A stretch of 64,000 bases of DNA, from contig CANMVS010000012.1 in NCBI GenBank assembly GCA_947501445.1, forward strand, positions 1 to 64,000. Direction: 5' to 3'. Origin of the DNA: an uncultured Rhizobiaceae group bacterium. Lineage in GTDB: Bacteria; Pseudomonadota; Alphaproteobacteria; Rhizobiales; Rhizobiaceae. Shown one piece after another: positions 1 to 7,656 of the stretch. Below the pieces are notes generated by a model. It made no database searches and was not told the DNA's origin. It was given only the letters and a program-made list of their open reading frames with translations. The translations under genes were made by a program, and so were the position numbers. The number at the start of each line of letters is the position of its first letter. Position 1 is the first letter of the stretch.

Positions 1-37
1 TGCCATCCCGATCTTACATGACAAGGCAGACGCCAAT

Positions 38-862
38 TCATAACTGGCGCCAGCCGCGCGGGACATAGGGTCTAGGCCCGTGTTGGCCGTCTGTACCGTC
101 TGCGCTGCCGACAAGTCCACCCATGGCACCGCCACCACCGCCACCTGAATAAAACAAGAGATTGTCATCACTTGGAGTGGCCAAGTCTCCAGTTGCACGC
201 CCGCCATCGCCGCCATTGGCGGCATTATCTACAAATGCAACATTTTCCAACTCAAGGTTTATATCACCATCCACAAACATAGAGCCTCCGAGGCCAGCCC
301 CGCCTCCGCCTGCACCGCCGCTATACGAAGCATCACCACCGTTACCGCCATTTGCGGCACCGGATTTCAATGTAAGGTTTGAGATTTTCAATGCCGCGTG
401 GTGGGGATGCTCATCCACTACATAAAAATGTCGAAAGCTGCCGCTTGTCTGTATTTCCAGTGTTTTGCCGCTATCAGGATCCGGACCGATAATGGTAAAT
501 CTGTTCTGCGTCTTCTGGGGCGTACCGAATTTCAACGGCTCATCTATCACAATGAGTGCATAGCCATTTTCGTCGTAGATGCTCTCGTCGAATTTGATTT
601 CTGAAACATTGCAATCATTCTGATCCGCGTACCGGATGGCAGCACGTAATGTCAGAGGATCATTGGTGTCGTTACCATCCCGATCGATAACTTCCACCTT
701 GTGTGTGCAATCATTACTATATGCCGGACTTGGCAGTATCAGTAAAACCAGTGCGCAACCAACGGCATATCTGACGATATTACCAGCATATCGGGCACAA
801 TAAAATATTGACCGTTTAACCGATAATATTTTTTGCAAGCGACCGTCTATTTTTAACATCAC
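38..862 (-). CDS. Secreted Gly-rich beta-helix-like protein, possibly truncated
   Basis: 274 codons. The N-terminus has a long basic region and then a hydrophobic segment (about residues 30-48) ending in an AYS-ND-like signal peptidase site, so it is probably exported. The mature part begins with a short motif region containing TLRAAIRYAD, which resembles the N-terminal cap of CSLREA-type right-handed beta-helix or autotransporter proteins. It continues with Gly/Ala/Asn runs (NGGNGGDASYSGGAGGGG and similar) typical of repetitive surface proteins. The family usually runs for many hundreds of residues, but here the frame stops soon after the Gly-rich part with a non-repetitive tail (PRGWRQL). 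A different frame remains open to the window edge, so a frameshift or natural truncation is possible. Surface or extracellular location is inferred; no enzymatic function is evident. Confidence 0.5.
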   Translation of the reverse strand: MMLKIDGRLQKILSVKRSIFYCARYAGNIVRYAVGCALVLLILPSPAYSNDCTHKVEVIDRDGNDTNDPLTLRAAIRYADQNDCNVSEIKFDESIYDENGYALIVIDEPLKFGTPQKTQNRFTIIGPDPDSGKTLEIQTSGSFRHFYVVDEHPHHAALKISNLTLKSGAANGGNGGDASYSGGAGGGGAGLGGSMFVDGDINLELENVAFVDNAANGGDGGRATGDLATPSDDNLLFYSGGGGGGAMGGLVGSADGTDGQHGPRPYVPRGWRQL

Positions 863-1264
863 TGGTAATTCTCGTTAAATATAAATCATTTATATATATC
901 TCATAGATGTATTGTTCGTTTTTTACAACTCACAATTATATATAAATGTAATACGCAATATCGTTACAATGATTAACAACAACGGAACGACTTCAAATCC
1001 TTGAACGGATTTTGCCATTGAGACTTGTGGTATCTCTCAGCGCGGGTGGATTGCGCAGGTGATCATGATTTACCGCAGCATATTGAACCGAAAACTGATC
1101 GACTTCGATGATAGTGCTGAGCAGTCCTGGCAAGCTTTGAATAGACCGCTCCACTTTTTGTCAGAAACAGGACAACGGTGTCGGTCTTTAATCCTGTTGA
1201 TGCGTTCAGGTCAGAACATCAGGCATAGCAATGACGTGTCGGTGCATATAATTGGCCAATTATT

Positions 1265-1281
1265 AATTATTGACAATAATT
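1265..1281. promoter_or_regulatory. Perfect 17-bp palindrome, likely operator of the HTH gene pair
   Basis: AATTATTG-A-CAATAATT is a perfect dyad 43 bases upstream of the DUF2975 start. It overlaps a good -35 box, so a bound repressor would block the promoter. The small HTH protein two genes downstream is the natural candidate to bind it. Confidence 0.55.
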
Positions 1282-1298
1282 TATTCATGTTTTACGAT
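1270..1298 (+). promoter_or_regulatory. Sigma-70-like promoter for the DUF2975-HTH operon
   Basis: TTGACA at 1270-1275 and TACGAT at 1293-1298 are separated by 17 bases, a near-consensus arrangement about 25 bases upstream of the start codon. The -35 box lies inside the palindrome. Confidence 0.5.
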
Positions 1299-1323
1299 AA
1301 TTTTATATCTATTGGAGTGAACC

Positions 1324-1893
1324 ATGAGTGCACAGGCAATCAACATTCATCAGGTCGGATCATCCGGCACATCGATCACGCGTATTTCAAAATTCCTGGC
1401 TTTTGCCACAACGGTTGGGGTCGTCGTTTTGCCTTTGATCATCATTGCCATTTGGATGTTTCCAAACCTGGTGACAGGACAGACAATCGGACTGGAGTTT
1501 TCGGAATTTGAGTTGACCAACACAAGTCTGGCCGCCCGCAGCGCGGGACTGGCGGTCGCATTGGTGGGGGTTGCCATTCAGGTTTACGGATTACTTGGTC
1601 TGCGCCGCACCTTTCAGGAGAGTGCTCAGGGAAGATGGTTTTCGTTGCGATCAATTCAGGGCTTTCGCCGGTTTGCCTGGGTAAGCCTTGCAATGGTGCT
1701 GGTCAGCATTGTTCAGGCGAGCGCCTGGAGTGTTATCCTGTCCATGGGAACACCCGGTGTGGAGAACCAATTGACCATTGGTTTTGGCTCAGGTGAAATC
1801 ACCAAGCTCTTTACTGCCCTTTTGTTTGTCTTTGTCGCGCATATCTTCCTCGCCGGAAGAGCTGCCGACGAAGAAAACGCATCCTTCATTTAG
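1324..1893 (+). CDS. DUF2975-family membrane protein
   Basis: 189 residues with four predicted hydrophobic segments (roughly residues 20-47, 68-90, 113-138 and 153-175), the architecture of the DUF2975 family of inner-membrane proteins. The start is set by a purine-rich TTGGAGTG sequence directly upstream. A 70-codon HTH gene follows 10 bases after the stop. This membrane-protein/small-HTH pairing is also common in Gram-positives (the YoaS/YozG arrangement), where the function is unsettled. By inference the pair is a self-regulated membrane-response module; a sensor or stress role is not demonstrated by the sequence. Confidence 0.75.
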   Translation: MSAQAINIHQVGSSGTSITRISKFLAFATTVGVVVLPLIIIAIWMFPNLVTGQTIGLEFSEFELTNTSLAARSAGLAVALVGVAIQVYGLLGLRRTFQESAQGRWFSLRSIQGFRRFAWVSLAMVLVSIVQASAWSVILSMGTPGVENQLTIGFGSGEITKLFTALLFVFVAHIFLAGRAADEENASFI

Positions 1894-1903
1894 GCGTCAG
1901 TTC

Positions 1904-2116
1904 ATGCGGATCATAGTCAATCTCGACGTCATGCTGGCCAGACGCAAAATGCGGCTGAAGGAACTGGCGGCAGCCATTGGAATCAGCGAGCAGAATGTTT
2001 CTCTGATCAAAACCGGTAAGGTCAAAGGGATTCGCTTTGAAACCCTTTGTAAAATTTGTGATGTGCTGGATTGTCAGCCCGCTGACATTCTCGAATTCAC
2101 CCGCGAGGACGCGTGA
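1904..2116 (+). CDS. Small XRE/Cro-CI HTH regulator (YozG-like)
   Basis: 70 residues, almost entirely one helix-turn-helix domain: KLKELAAAIGISEQNVSLIKTGKVKGIRFETLCKICDVLDCQPADILEF-type pattern at about residues 14-62, the short Cro/CI fold without an effector domain. The longest open frame begins further upstream inside the DUF2975 gene. The start at 1904 is preferred because it follows the upstream stop by 10 bases and gives the family's normal length. It probably represses its own operon, and the palindrome at 1265-1281 is a plausible site. Confidence 0.75.
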   Translation: MRIIVNLDVMLARRKMRLKELAAAIGISEQNVSLIKTGKVKGIRFETLCKICDVLDCQPADILEFTREDA

Positions 2117-2133
2117 AGTTCAGCCGTCCGGGT

Positions 2134-3129
2134 TCATTTTTCTACCAGAACACGCTGTTTTTGCTGCGCCGACTTTGTGGCGGCGTCAGCAATGAGCAGC
2201 GCCTTCAAACCGTCCTCACCGGTTGGTGAGATAGCTGCTCCATCACGCAGTGCGGCAATGAAAGCCGAAATTTCTGCCGCATAGGCCTCCTCATAACGTG
2301 TCATGAAAAAATCATGCAGCGGTGGCCGGTGAAACCCGTCGGCATTGGCCATCTCAATCATGACCGGACGTTGATTTTCAGCCCGAACCATACCCTTTGA
2401 GCCGTGTGCCTCAATACGCTGGTCATAGCCATAATGGGCACGGCGTGAATTGGTGATGACGCATTGTTTGCCGCTTGCTGTTTCCAGCAGAGCACTGGCA
2501 GTATCATAATCACCCAGCGTTTCAATTTGCGGATCAACCATGACGGACCCGGTTGCCGTCACGGCAGTCACATCCTCACCCAACAGGAACCGCGCCATAT
2601 CAAAATCATGGATCGTCATATCGCGGAAAATACCACCGGAACTACTGATATAATCCGCAGGCGGCGGCCCCGGATCACGTGATGTGATCTGAACAAGCTC
2701 AACTGCGCCGATCTGGCCATCATCGATAGCCGAACGTACGGCAAGAAAAGAAGGATCAAAGCGTCGATTGAAGCCGACCATCAATTTTGCATCTGTGGCG
2801 CGCACGACATCGAGGCAGGTGCGGACGCGATCAACACTCAAATCGATGGGTTTTTCACAAAAGACAGCTTTACCTGCCTTTGCAAATCGCCCGATCAGAT
2901 CAGAATGTGTATCTGTTGGCGTGCAGATAATGACCGCATCAACATCCTGCGATGCCTCTATTTCATCCATTGAACGAACGGCGCATTCATAGCGCTCGGC
3001 AACATCCAGCGCCGCTTGCGCAAAGGCATCTGTCACGGCGATGAGTTCCGCATCCGGGTTGCCGGACACTGCCTTTGCGTGAACCTTGCCGATGCGACCG
3101 GCACCCAGTAATGCGAAACGAACAATCAT
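2134..3129 (-). CDS. iolG: Inositol 2-dehydrogenase (Gfo/Idh/MocA family)
   Basis: 331 residues. The N-terminal Rossmann fold begins IVRFALLGAGRIGKVHA (GxGxxG). The catalytic-site EKP motif (VFCEKPIDLS) is at about residue 97. The central IFRDMTIHDFDMARFLLG segment contains the Asp/His pair typical of inositol dehydrogenases. The enzyme oxidises myo-inositol to scyllo-inosose with NAD+, the first step of the Iol pathway. The start at 3129 is chosen over an upstream codon because GACAGGAC lies before it. It is the last gene of the minus-strand operon SBP-permease-ATPase-iolG and faces iolCDEB across a divergent control region. iolA (methylmalonate-semialdehyde dehydrogenase), needed at the end of the pathway, is absent from the window. 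Confidence 0.88.
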   Translation of the reverse strand: MIVRFALLGAGRIGKVHAKAVSGNPDAELIAVTDAFAQAALDVAERYECAVRSMDEIEASQDVDAVIICTPTDTHSDLIGRFAKAGKAVFCEKPIDLSVDRVRTCLDVVRATDAKLMVGFNRRFDPSFLAVRSAIDDGQIGAVELVQITSRDPGPPPADYISSSGGIFRDMTIHDFDMARFLLGEDVTAVTATGSVMVDPQIETLGDYDTASALLETASGKQCVITNSRRAHYGYDQRIEAHGSKGMVRAENQRPVMIEMANADGFHRPPLHDFFMTRYEEAYAAEISAFIAALRDGAAISPTGEDGLKALLIADAATKSAQQKQRVLVEK

Positions 3130-3268
3130 GTGTGTGTCCTGTCTTGGGAAATTCAAAATTATGTCTGAACCGACGCGCTATCAGGTCCTGGCGCGGCGGT
3201 CCATCTCATTTGTTGTTGGCAGATGATCTTGCACGTAAATTGCTGCCGTGCCAATTCCACCGCAGCCG

Positions 3269-4048
3269 CTATACGGTTCCGCCGAGGGATCCTTCCAGCG
3301 TTGCCAGTTCCTGTCCGCCTGCCATGAGTTCCTGCAGTTCTTCAGGTTTGATCTCGCCGCGCTTTGCCGTACCCAGTGTCTGGCCACGGTTGAGCACGGT
3401 AAACCGGTCCCCGACAGCCATCGCATGGCGCACATTGTGCGAGATGAACACAACGCCAATGCCCTTCTTGCGCACCTTGTCGATTGTCGCCAGCACATTC
3501 GAAGTCTGACGCACACCAAGCGCTGATGTCGGCTCATCCAGGATCAGCACCTTCGCACCAAAATAGACCGAACGCGCAATCGCAACCGTCTGACGCTCAC
3601 CACCCGACAAGGTTCCAACCGCCTGCCCCGGCTCACGCAGGCGAATGCCCATGCGGGCCATTTCATCCATCGTCACCTGGTTCGCATGCTCAAAGTCAAT
3701 CAAACGCAGCGGACCAACCTTGCGGATCGGCTCACGCCCCATCCAGAAGTTGCGCGTCACAGACATCAGCGGGATCATCGCAAGGTCCTGATAGACCGTC
3801 GCAATGCCGGCATCAATCGCATGACGGGCGGTCGAGAACACAACCTGCTTGCCATCAAGCATGATCTTGCCGCGTGTCGGCTGATGCACGCCGGCCATTG
3901 TCTTGATGAAGGTTGATTTGCCAGCACCATTATCGCCAAGAAGGCAATGGCACTCACCCGCATTGACCGACACACTCACCCCGTTCAAGGCAATGACGGA
4001 ACCAAAGTGCTTCTCGATATCAACAAGTTCAATCAGTGGCGTACTCAT
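3269..4048 (-). CDS. Sugar/inositol ABC transporter ATP-binding protein
   Basis: 259 residues with a single ATPase domain: Walker A GDNGAGKST (about residue 38), Q-loop VYQDLAM, signature LSGGERQ, Walker B VLILDEPT and switch His in FISHNV. Single-domain ATPases with this MSTPLIELVDIEKHFG start belong to the FrcA-type branch of the carbohydrate uptake CUT2 class. It powers import with the permease immediately upstream (1 base apart) and the periplasmic protein at 5475-6425. Linkage to iolG and iolCDEB indicates myo-inositol as substrate, although fructose or ribose importers look alike. Confidence 0.85.
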   Translation of the reverse strand: MSTPLIELVDIEKHFGSVIALNGVSVSVNAGECHCLLGDNGAGKSTFIKTMAGVHQPTRGKIMLDGKQVVFSTARHAIDAGIATVYQDLAMIPLMSVTRNFWMGREPIRKVGPLRLIDFEHANQVTMDEMARMGIRLREPGQAVGTLSGGERQTVAIARSVYFGAKVLILDEPTSALGVRQTSNVLATIDKVRKKGIGVVFISHNVRHAMAVGDRFTVLNRGQTLGTAKRGEIKPEELQELMAGGQELATLEGSLGGTV

Positions 4049-4049
4049 A

Positions 4050-5201
4050 TCACCGCTCCCCTGTTATCGTACGGCGGATATAGGTGTTCAGGATCACTGC
4101 AAGCAGCAGGATAACACCCAGGAACACCCGGAACAGCGAACTCTCAACCCCGGCAAAGAACAGACCCTGCTGCACAACACCAAAGATAAGCGCCCCAAGG
4201 GCAGCCCCGACAACCGAACCATAGCCCCCGGTCAGCAAGGCACCGCCAATCACAACCGAGATGATCGCCTCAAACTCTTTCAGCAATCCACGGTCTGCCG
4301 CAGCAGAACCAAACTCGATCACCTGACAGGTCGCAAAGACCGTCGCACAGAACGCGGTGAACATGAACATCAGGATCTTCACCCGGTTCACCGGCACACC
4401 GGTATAGCGGGCAGCCTGTGCATCACCGCCGGCAGCAAAGATCCAGTTGCCAAACCGTGTGCGGGTTAAAAGAATATGGCCGAAGATGACAAGACCGATC
4501 GCCCACACAATCAGCATCGGAATACCATCGACCACCGGTTCACCGGCCCTGTTGCCAGCCACAAAGGTCGAGATGATCCCCTGATCACCGAGCCATACAA
4601 ACAGGCCCTTGAAGATCTTGCCGCCAAACACGGCTGCCAGCCAGTCCCCCTCAGCCGCATCACGCACACCACCAATGATCGTCTTGTTGGTGGTCTTGAT
4701 GGCGATGAAGATCGTCAGGCCGCGCAGGATATACAAAAAGGCCAGTGTCACGATGAAGGAAGGCAGGCCGGTACGAATGACCAGATAACCATTCAGCCAG
4801 CCAATCCCCAAGGCGACCACAAAGGCGATGATGATGGCCAGCCACATCGGATAGCCAAGCGTCACCGAGAACAGCGCAATGATGATCCCGGAAAAACCGA
4901 TCATCGATCCCACCGACAGGTCAAACTCGCCGGCAATCATCAGCAGGCAGGCACCCACTGCGATAATCGCGAACTGCGCCGAGACAACGCTCCAGTTCAA
5001 AATGCCTTCCGGCGAGAACATGCCTGAATCGCGTGCGATCAGAAAGAAAAACACAAAGACAAGAACAGCACCGCAGATCGAACCCAGTTCCGGTCGGACC
5101 AGCGCCTTGCGCAAGGATGAGACCTCACGAATGCGTTCATCAACATCCTCTTCAGGAGGGCCACCGTTCGGCGAACCCGTTTGCGTGTCGGCTTGCGACA
5201 T
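4050..5201 (-). CDS. Sugar/inositol ABC transporter permease
   Basis: 383 residues of a BPD_transp_2 / FrcC-like permease. It has a cytoplasmic N-terminal extension rich in Glu/Arg (about residues 1-35), then 8-10 hydrophobic segments. The conserved GEFDLSVGS-like region (ITAGEFDLSVGSMIGFSG pattern) lies near residue 90, and a Gly-rich GGALLTGGYGSVVGAALGALIFG region near the C-terminus. It forms the membrane channel of the inositol-linked importer. It overlaps no gene but is only 1 base from the ATPase, implying translational coupling. A 273-base gap with a strong hairpin separates it from the substrate-binding gene. Confidence 0.85.
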   Translation of the reverse strand: MSQADTQTGSPNGGPPEEDVDERIREVSSLRKALVRPELGSICGAVLVFVFFFLIARDSGMFSPEGILNWSVVSAQFAIIAVGACLLMIAGEFDLSVGSMIGFSGIIIALFSVTLGYPMWLAIIIAFVVALGIGWLNGYLVIRTGLPSFIVTLAFLYILRGLTIFIAIKTTNKTIIGGVRDAAEGDWLAAVFGGKIFKGLFVWLGDQGIISTFVAGNRAGEPVVDGIPMLIVWAIGLVIFGHILLTRTRFGNWIFAAGGDAQAARYTGVPVNRVKILMFMFTAFCATVFATCQVIEFGSAAADRGLLKEFEAIISVVIGGALLTGGYGSVVGAALGALIFGVVQQGLFFAGVESSLFRVFLGVILLLAVILNTYIRRTITGER

Positions 5202-5414
5202 ATCAGCCTCCGCTGTGCACCCCTACAGATGCGCTATCAATGGAAAAACAAGGCCATCAAACGTTTCCCTCGGGACAACACGTCACGTGTCCTGCAACGC
5301 TTTTGGCAATTATCAATGCAAATCATAAATGCGATGGCTGCAAACCCCAATCAACAATCCTTGCAGCCCTCGCAACGCTGACTGTGACCAAAGGCTACAG
5401 CCAACTTATTCATG

Positions 5415-5435
5415 GCCCGGCCATAACAGCCGGGC
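5415..5435 (-). terminator. Hairpin between binding-protein and permease genes
   Basis: GCCCGGC-cataaca-GCCGGGC is a perfect 7-bp GC-rich stem with a 7-base loop and no T-run. Such stems downstream of substrate-binding genes usually stabilise the upstream mRNA or partly attenuate readthrough, raising the binding protein over the membrane subunits. A second small palindrome (GGCTTTTAAAAGCC, 5462-5475) abuts the stop codon. Confidence 0.5.
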
Positions 5436-5474
5436 AAAGAGCCTTCAATTGGCCCTCAATGGGCTTTTAAAAGC

Positions 5475-6425
5475 CTAGCGGTATTCACCGGCAAACTCTT
5501 CAACCTTGCCCAGCGCATCCTTGGTCACAAAACCCGGACCGGAGTTGATGTTGTTGCCTGGCAACACGCCATAACGCTTATAGTTGGCAAGAACCACAAC
5601 CGGCAGATAGGCCTGCAGGAAAGGCTGCTGGTCGATACCCCATTGGATGGTGCCGTCCTTAATGCCTTTGACAATCTCGGTGCCAAGGTCAAACGTACCA
5701 AAATACAGGCTGCCGGCCATGCCGTTTTCCTTCAGTGCTTCAATCGTTGGATCGGCAGATGTCGGTCCAAGTGTCAAAACAGCTTCCGTGGTGGGATTGG
5801 CCGCAAGATAGGCTTTCACTTTGTTCTTGATTTCTGACGGGTCCTGACCGCTGTCAATCATGGAGCTGCCAAGTTCAACACCAAGACCGTCGGCAAAACC
5901 GCGACAACGCTCACCAACAACAGGGTTGGACACCACATGGTTCACACAAAGGAAAGAACCAATGCCATCACGCTTGGCCCGCTGACCGGCTGCAAGACCG
6001 GCATCATATTCAGGCTGACCCACATACATCAGCGCGCCCACATCGGCGGCCTGCTCAGGCGTACCGGAATTGATGATGATCACCGGAATGCCCTTGGCAA
6101 CCGCGTTTTCAATCGGGCCACGCAGCACATCAGCATCCGCAAGGGTCGTGATGATCCCGTCCGGGTTGGATGCAGCCGCCTGCTCAATGATACGGGCCAT
6201 ATCGGCAATGTCACCTGTGGGTGGATTGCGGTATTCAACCGTCGCACCAACATGCTCACCCGCAAGGGTCAGACCGTTCTTGATCGTGTTCCACCACGAA
6301 TCTGAATCCGGCGCATGGCTCACAAGCACAAAACGCTCACCCTCAGCCTGTGCACTGACAGTCAGCCCAACAACAGAACCAACCGCAAATACACCGGCCA
6401 AAAGACAGCCAATAAGTCTTCTCAT
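5475..6425 (-). CDS. Periplasmic sugar/inositol-binding protein
   Basis: 316 residues with a clear Sec signal peptide (MRRLIGCLLAGVFAVGSVVG..., cleavage after AQA at about residue 27) and a Peripla_BP_4 (type I) fold. Recognisable features are the substrate-loop segment SHAPDSDSWWNTIKNG, AAASNPDGIITTLADAD, PVIIINSGTPE and the C-terminal IQWGIDQQPFLQAYLPVV. It delivers the substrate to the downstream permease/ATPase. It is the first gene of the minus-strand half of the inositol locus, and its upstream region holds three GGAA-N6-TTTC-like operator candidates. myo-Inositol is inferred from context; the sequence alone fits ribose, fructose or inositol binding. Confidence 0.85.
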   Translation of the reverse strand: MRRLIGCLLAGVFAVGSVVGLTVSAQAEGERFVLVSHAPDSDSWWNTIKNGLTLAGEHVGATVEYRNPPTGDIADMARIIEQAAASNPDGIITTLADADVLRGPIENAVAKGIPVIIINSGTPEQAADVGALMYVGQPEYDAGLAAGQRAKRDGIGSFLCVNHVVSNPVVGERCRGFADGLGVELGSSMIDSGQDPSEIKNKVKAYLAANPTTEAVLTLGPTSADPTIEALKENGMAGSLYFGTFDLGTEIVKGIKDGTIQWGIDQQPFLQAYLPVVVLANYKRYGVLPGNNINSGPGFVTKDALGKVEEFAGEYR

Positions 6426-6566
6426 CTCAATTCTCCTCCAACGGTGTCCGGCACCACCTACCCAATCCGGATGCGCCCTTCACATAAAAAGGTGCAATGT
6501 GTTTTCAATTTTCGCCTGTTAATAAACCCAAAAACAGAACATAATCTCTGAAAACTGATATTGTCA

Positions 6567-6579
6567 GAATATATATTCC
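6567..6579. promoter_or_regulatory. Candidate IolR operator 1
   Basis: GAA-TATATA-TTCC, an imperfect member of the GGAA-N6-TTCC pattern described for rhizobial IolR, lies about 142 bases upstream of the binding-protein start in the divergent control region. Confidence 0.4.
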
Positions 6580-6638
6580 ATTATTTGCAATTGAGGTCAA
6601 TTGTCAAGTGACACACACCTTTAGGAAACCACGCATCC

Positions 6639-6652
6639 GAAACAATTATTTC
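6639..6652. promoter_or_regulatory. Candidate IolR operator 2
   Basis: GAAA-CAATTA-TTTC is a dyad with arms matching at all four positions. Its centre is 20 bases (two helical turns) from operator 3, consistent with cooperative binding on one DNA face. Confidence 0.5.
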
Positions 6653-6657
6653 CCAGG

Positions 6658-6673
6658 TGGAATGTTTGTTTCA
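6658..6673. promoter_or_regulatory. Candidate IolR operator 3
   Basis: TGGAA-TGTTTG-TTTCA has the same arms and spacing as the site in front of iolC (7610-7625). It lies about 40 bases upstream of the regulator's start codon. Confidence 0.55.
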
Positions 6674-6714
6674 TTTGTGCCAGATTGCCCGCCATCAACC
6701 GACGAGGGTCCGAC

Positions 6715-7551
6715 GTGAAGAATGAACAAGGCGATGTATTGCCGCCCCGGGATTTTGAATCCCTGCGCAGCCTGATCATTGAGAGACGCGCTGCCCTGCC
6801 AAAGCGCCTCGTACAGGTTGCGCGTTATTTTCTGGACCATCCCGACGAAATTGCATTTGGGACAGCCGCCAGCATTGCCAGCGCGGCGGCCGTGCAGCCA
6901 TCCACATTGGTACGTTTTGCACACCAGCTTAACTATGACGGCTTTTCAGATTTGCAAAAAGTCTTTCAGGGTCGGCTGCGCGAACGCACCTCCAATTACG
7001 ACGACCGTCTCAAGGCACTCAAAAACACGAAACAGGACAAACCGGAAGAAACCCAGCTTCTCAATGGGTTCATGGCAGCGGCGCAGAAATCACTACAGGA
7101 TTTTTCTTCGTCCATTGATATAGAAACATTCGCCCGCTCTGTAGGTATCCTGGCCAATGCGGATACGATCTACCTCGTCGCCAAACGGCGCTCCTATCCG
7201 CTCATCGCCCATATGGCCTATGCCTTTGGCAAACTCAGAATAAAGAACTGTATCATCGGCTCGCCCAATGGGATCGACGCGGAAATCGCCGAATTGGCAA
7301 CCCCGCGTGACGCCGCACTGGCAATCAGTTTCTCACCCTATTCGGCAGACAGTGTTGCCCATGCTCAAATGATGGTGCGAACCCAGGTCCCCCTGGTGGC
7401 GATCACTGATTCGGCATTTTCTCCCCTTGCCGTATGTGCACGCGAGTGGATTGAAATTGCCGAGGCCGACTATTCCGGGTTCCGATCACTTTCAGCCAGC
7501 ATGACCCTTTGCATGGCTTTGCCGGTTGCAGTTGCCGAAGCCCGCCGTTGA
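6715..7551 (+). CDS. iolR: RpiR-family inositol catabolism regulator
   Basis: 278 residues: an N-terminal HTH_6 domain (about 15-90; IASAAAVQPSTLVRFAHQLNYDGFSDLQKVF is the recognition-helix region) and a C-terminal SIS sugar-phosphate-isomerase-like domain (about 130-260; IYLVAKRRSYPLIAHM, ALAISFSPYSADSV). RpiR proteins sense phosphorylated sugars; in rhizobia the homologue IolR represses iol genes and responds to a pathway intermediate. A TTG at 6685 opens the frame, but GTG 6715 is preferred because GAGGG lies 6 bases upstream. It sits between the importer and iolC, and operator-like dyads flank it on both sides, so autoregulation is likely. Confidence 0.82.
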   Translation: MKNEQGDVLPPRDFESLRSLIIERRAALPKRLVQVARYFLDHPDEIAFGTAASIASAAAVQPSTLVRFAHQLNYDGFSDLQKVFQGRLRERTSNYDDRLKALKNTKQDKPEETQLLNGFMAAAQKSLQDFSSSIDIETFARSVGILANADTIYLVAKRRSYPLIAHMAYAFGKLRIKNCIIGSPNGIDAEIAELATPRDAALAISFSPYSADSVAHAQMMVRTQVPLVAITDSAFSPLAVCAREWIEIAEADYSGFRSLSASMTLCMALPVAVAEARR

Positions 7552-7581
7552 ACACGCCAACTGTCGTAAAAGAATAATAAT

Positions 7582-7595
7582 AGAATTTTTATTCT
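7582..7595. promoter_or_regulatory. Candidate IolR operator 4
   Basis: AGAA-TTTTTA-TTCT is a perfect-armed dyad of the same N6 architecture in the 105-base gap before iolC, 29 bases from the next site. Confidence 0.45.
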
Positions 7596-7609
7596 GAATT
7601 GACAAAAAA

Positions 7610-7625
7610 TGGAACTGATGTTTCA
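7610..7625. promoter_or_regulatory. Candidate IolR operator 5, before iolC
   Basis: TGGAA-CTGATG-TTTCA, followed by TT as in operator 3, lies 32 bases upstream of the iolC start, where a repressor would block transcription of iolCDEB. Confidence 0.55.
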
Positions 7626-7656
7626 TTAGAGGCAAATTTCACTTGGAGAACAACAG

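Larger units (their letters stand above)
863..1323. other. AT-rich divergent intergenic region
   Basis: 461 bases without a supported gene. It separates the divergent secreted protein and DUF2975 gene, is very AT-rich near 880-970, and carries a promoter and perfect palindrome near its right end (listed separately). Frames crossing it show no recognisable protein. Confidence 0.7.

Noticed and set aside
1059-1511. 150-codon open frame overlapping the DUF2975 gene start
   Set aside because: No domain-like sequence, and it overlaps a well-supported gene with good start signals; treated as a shadow.
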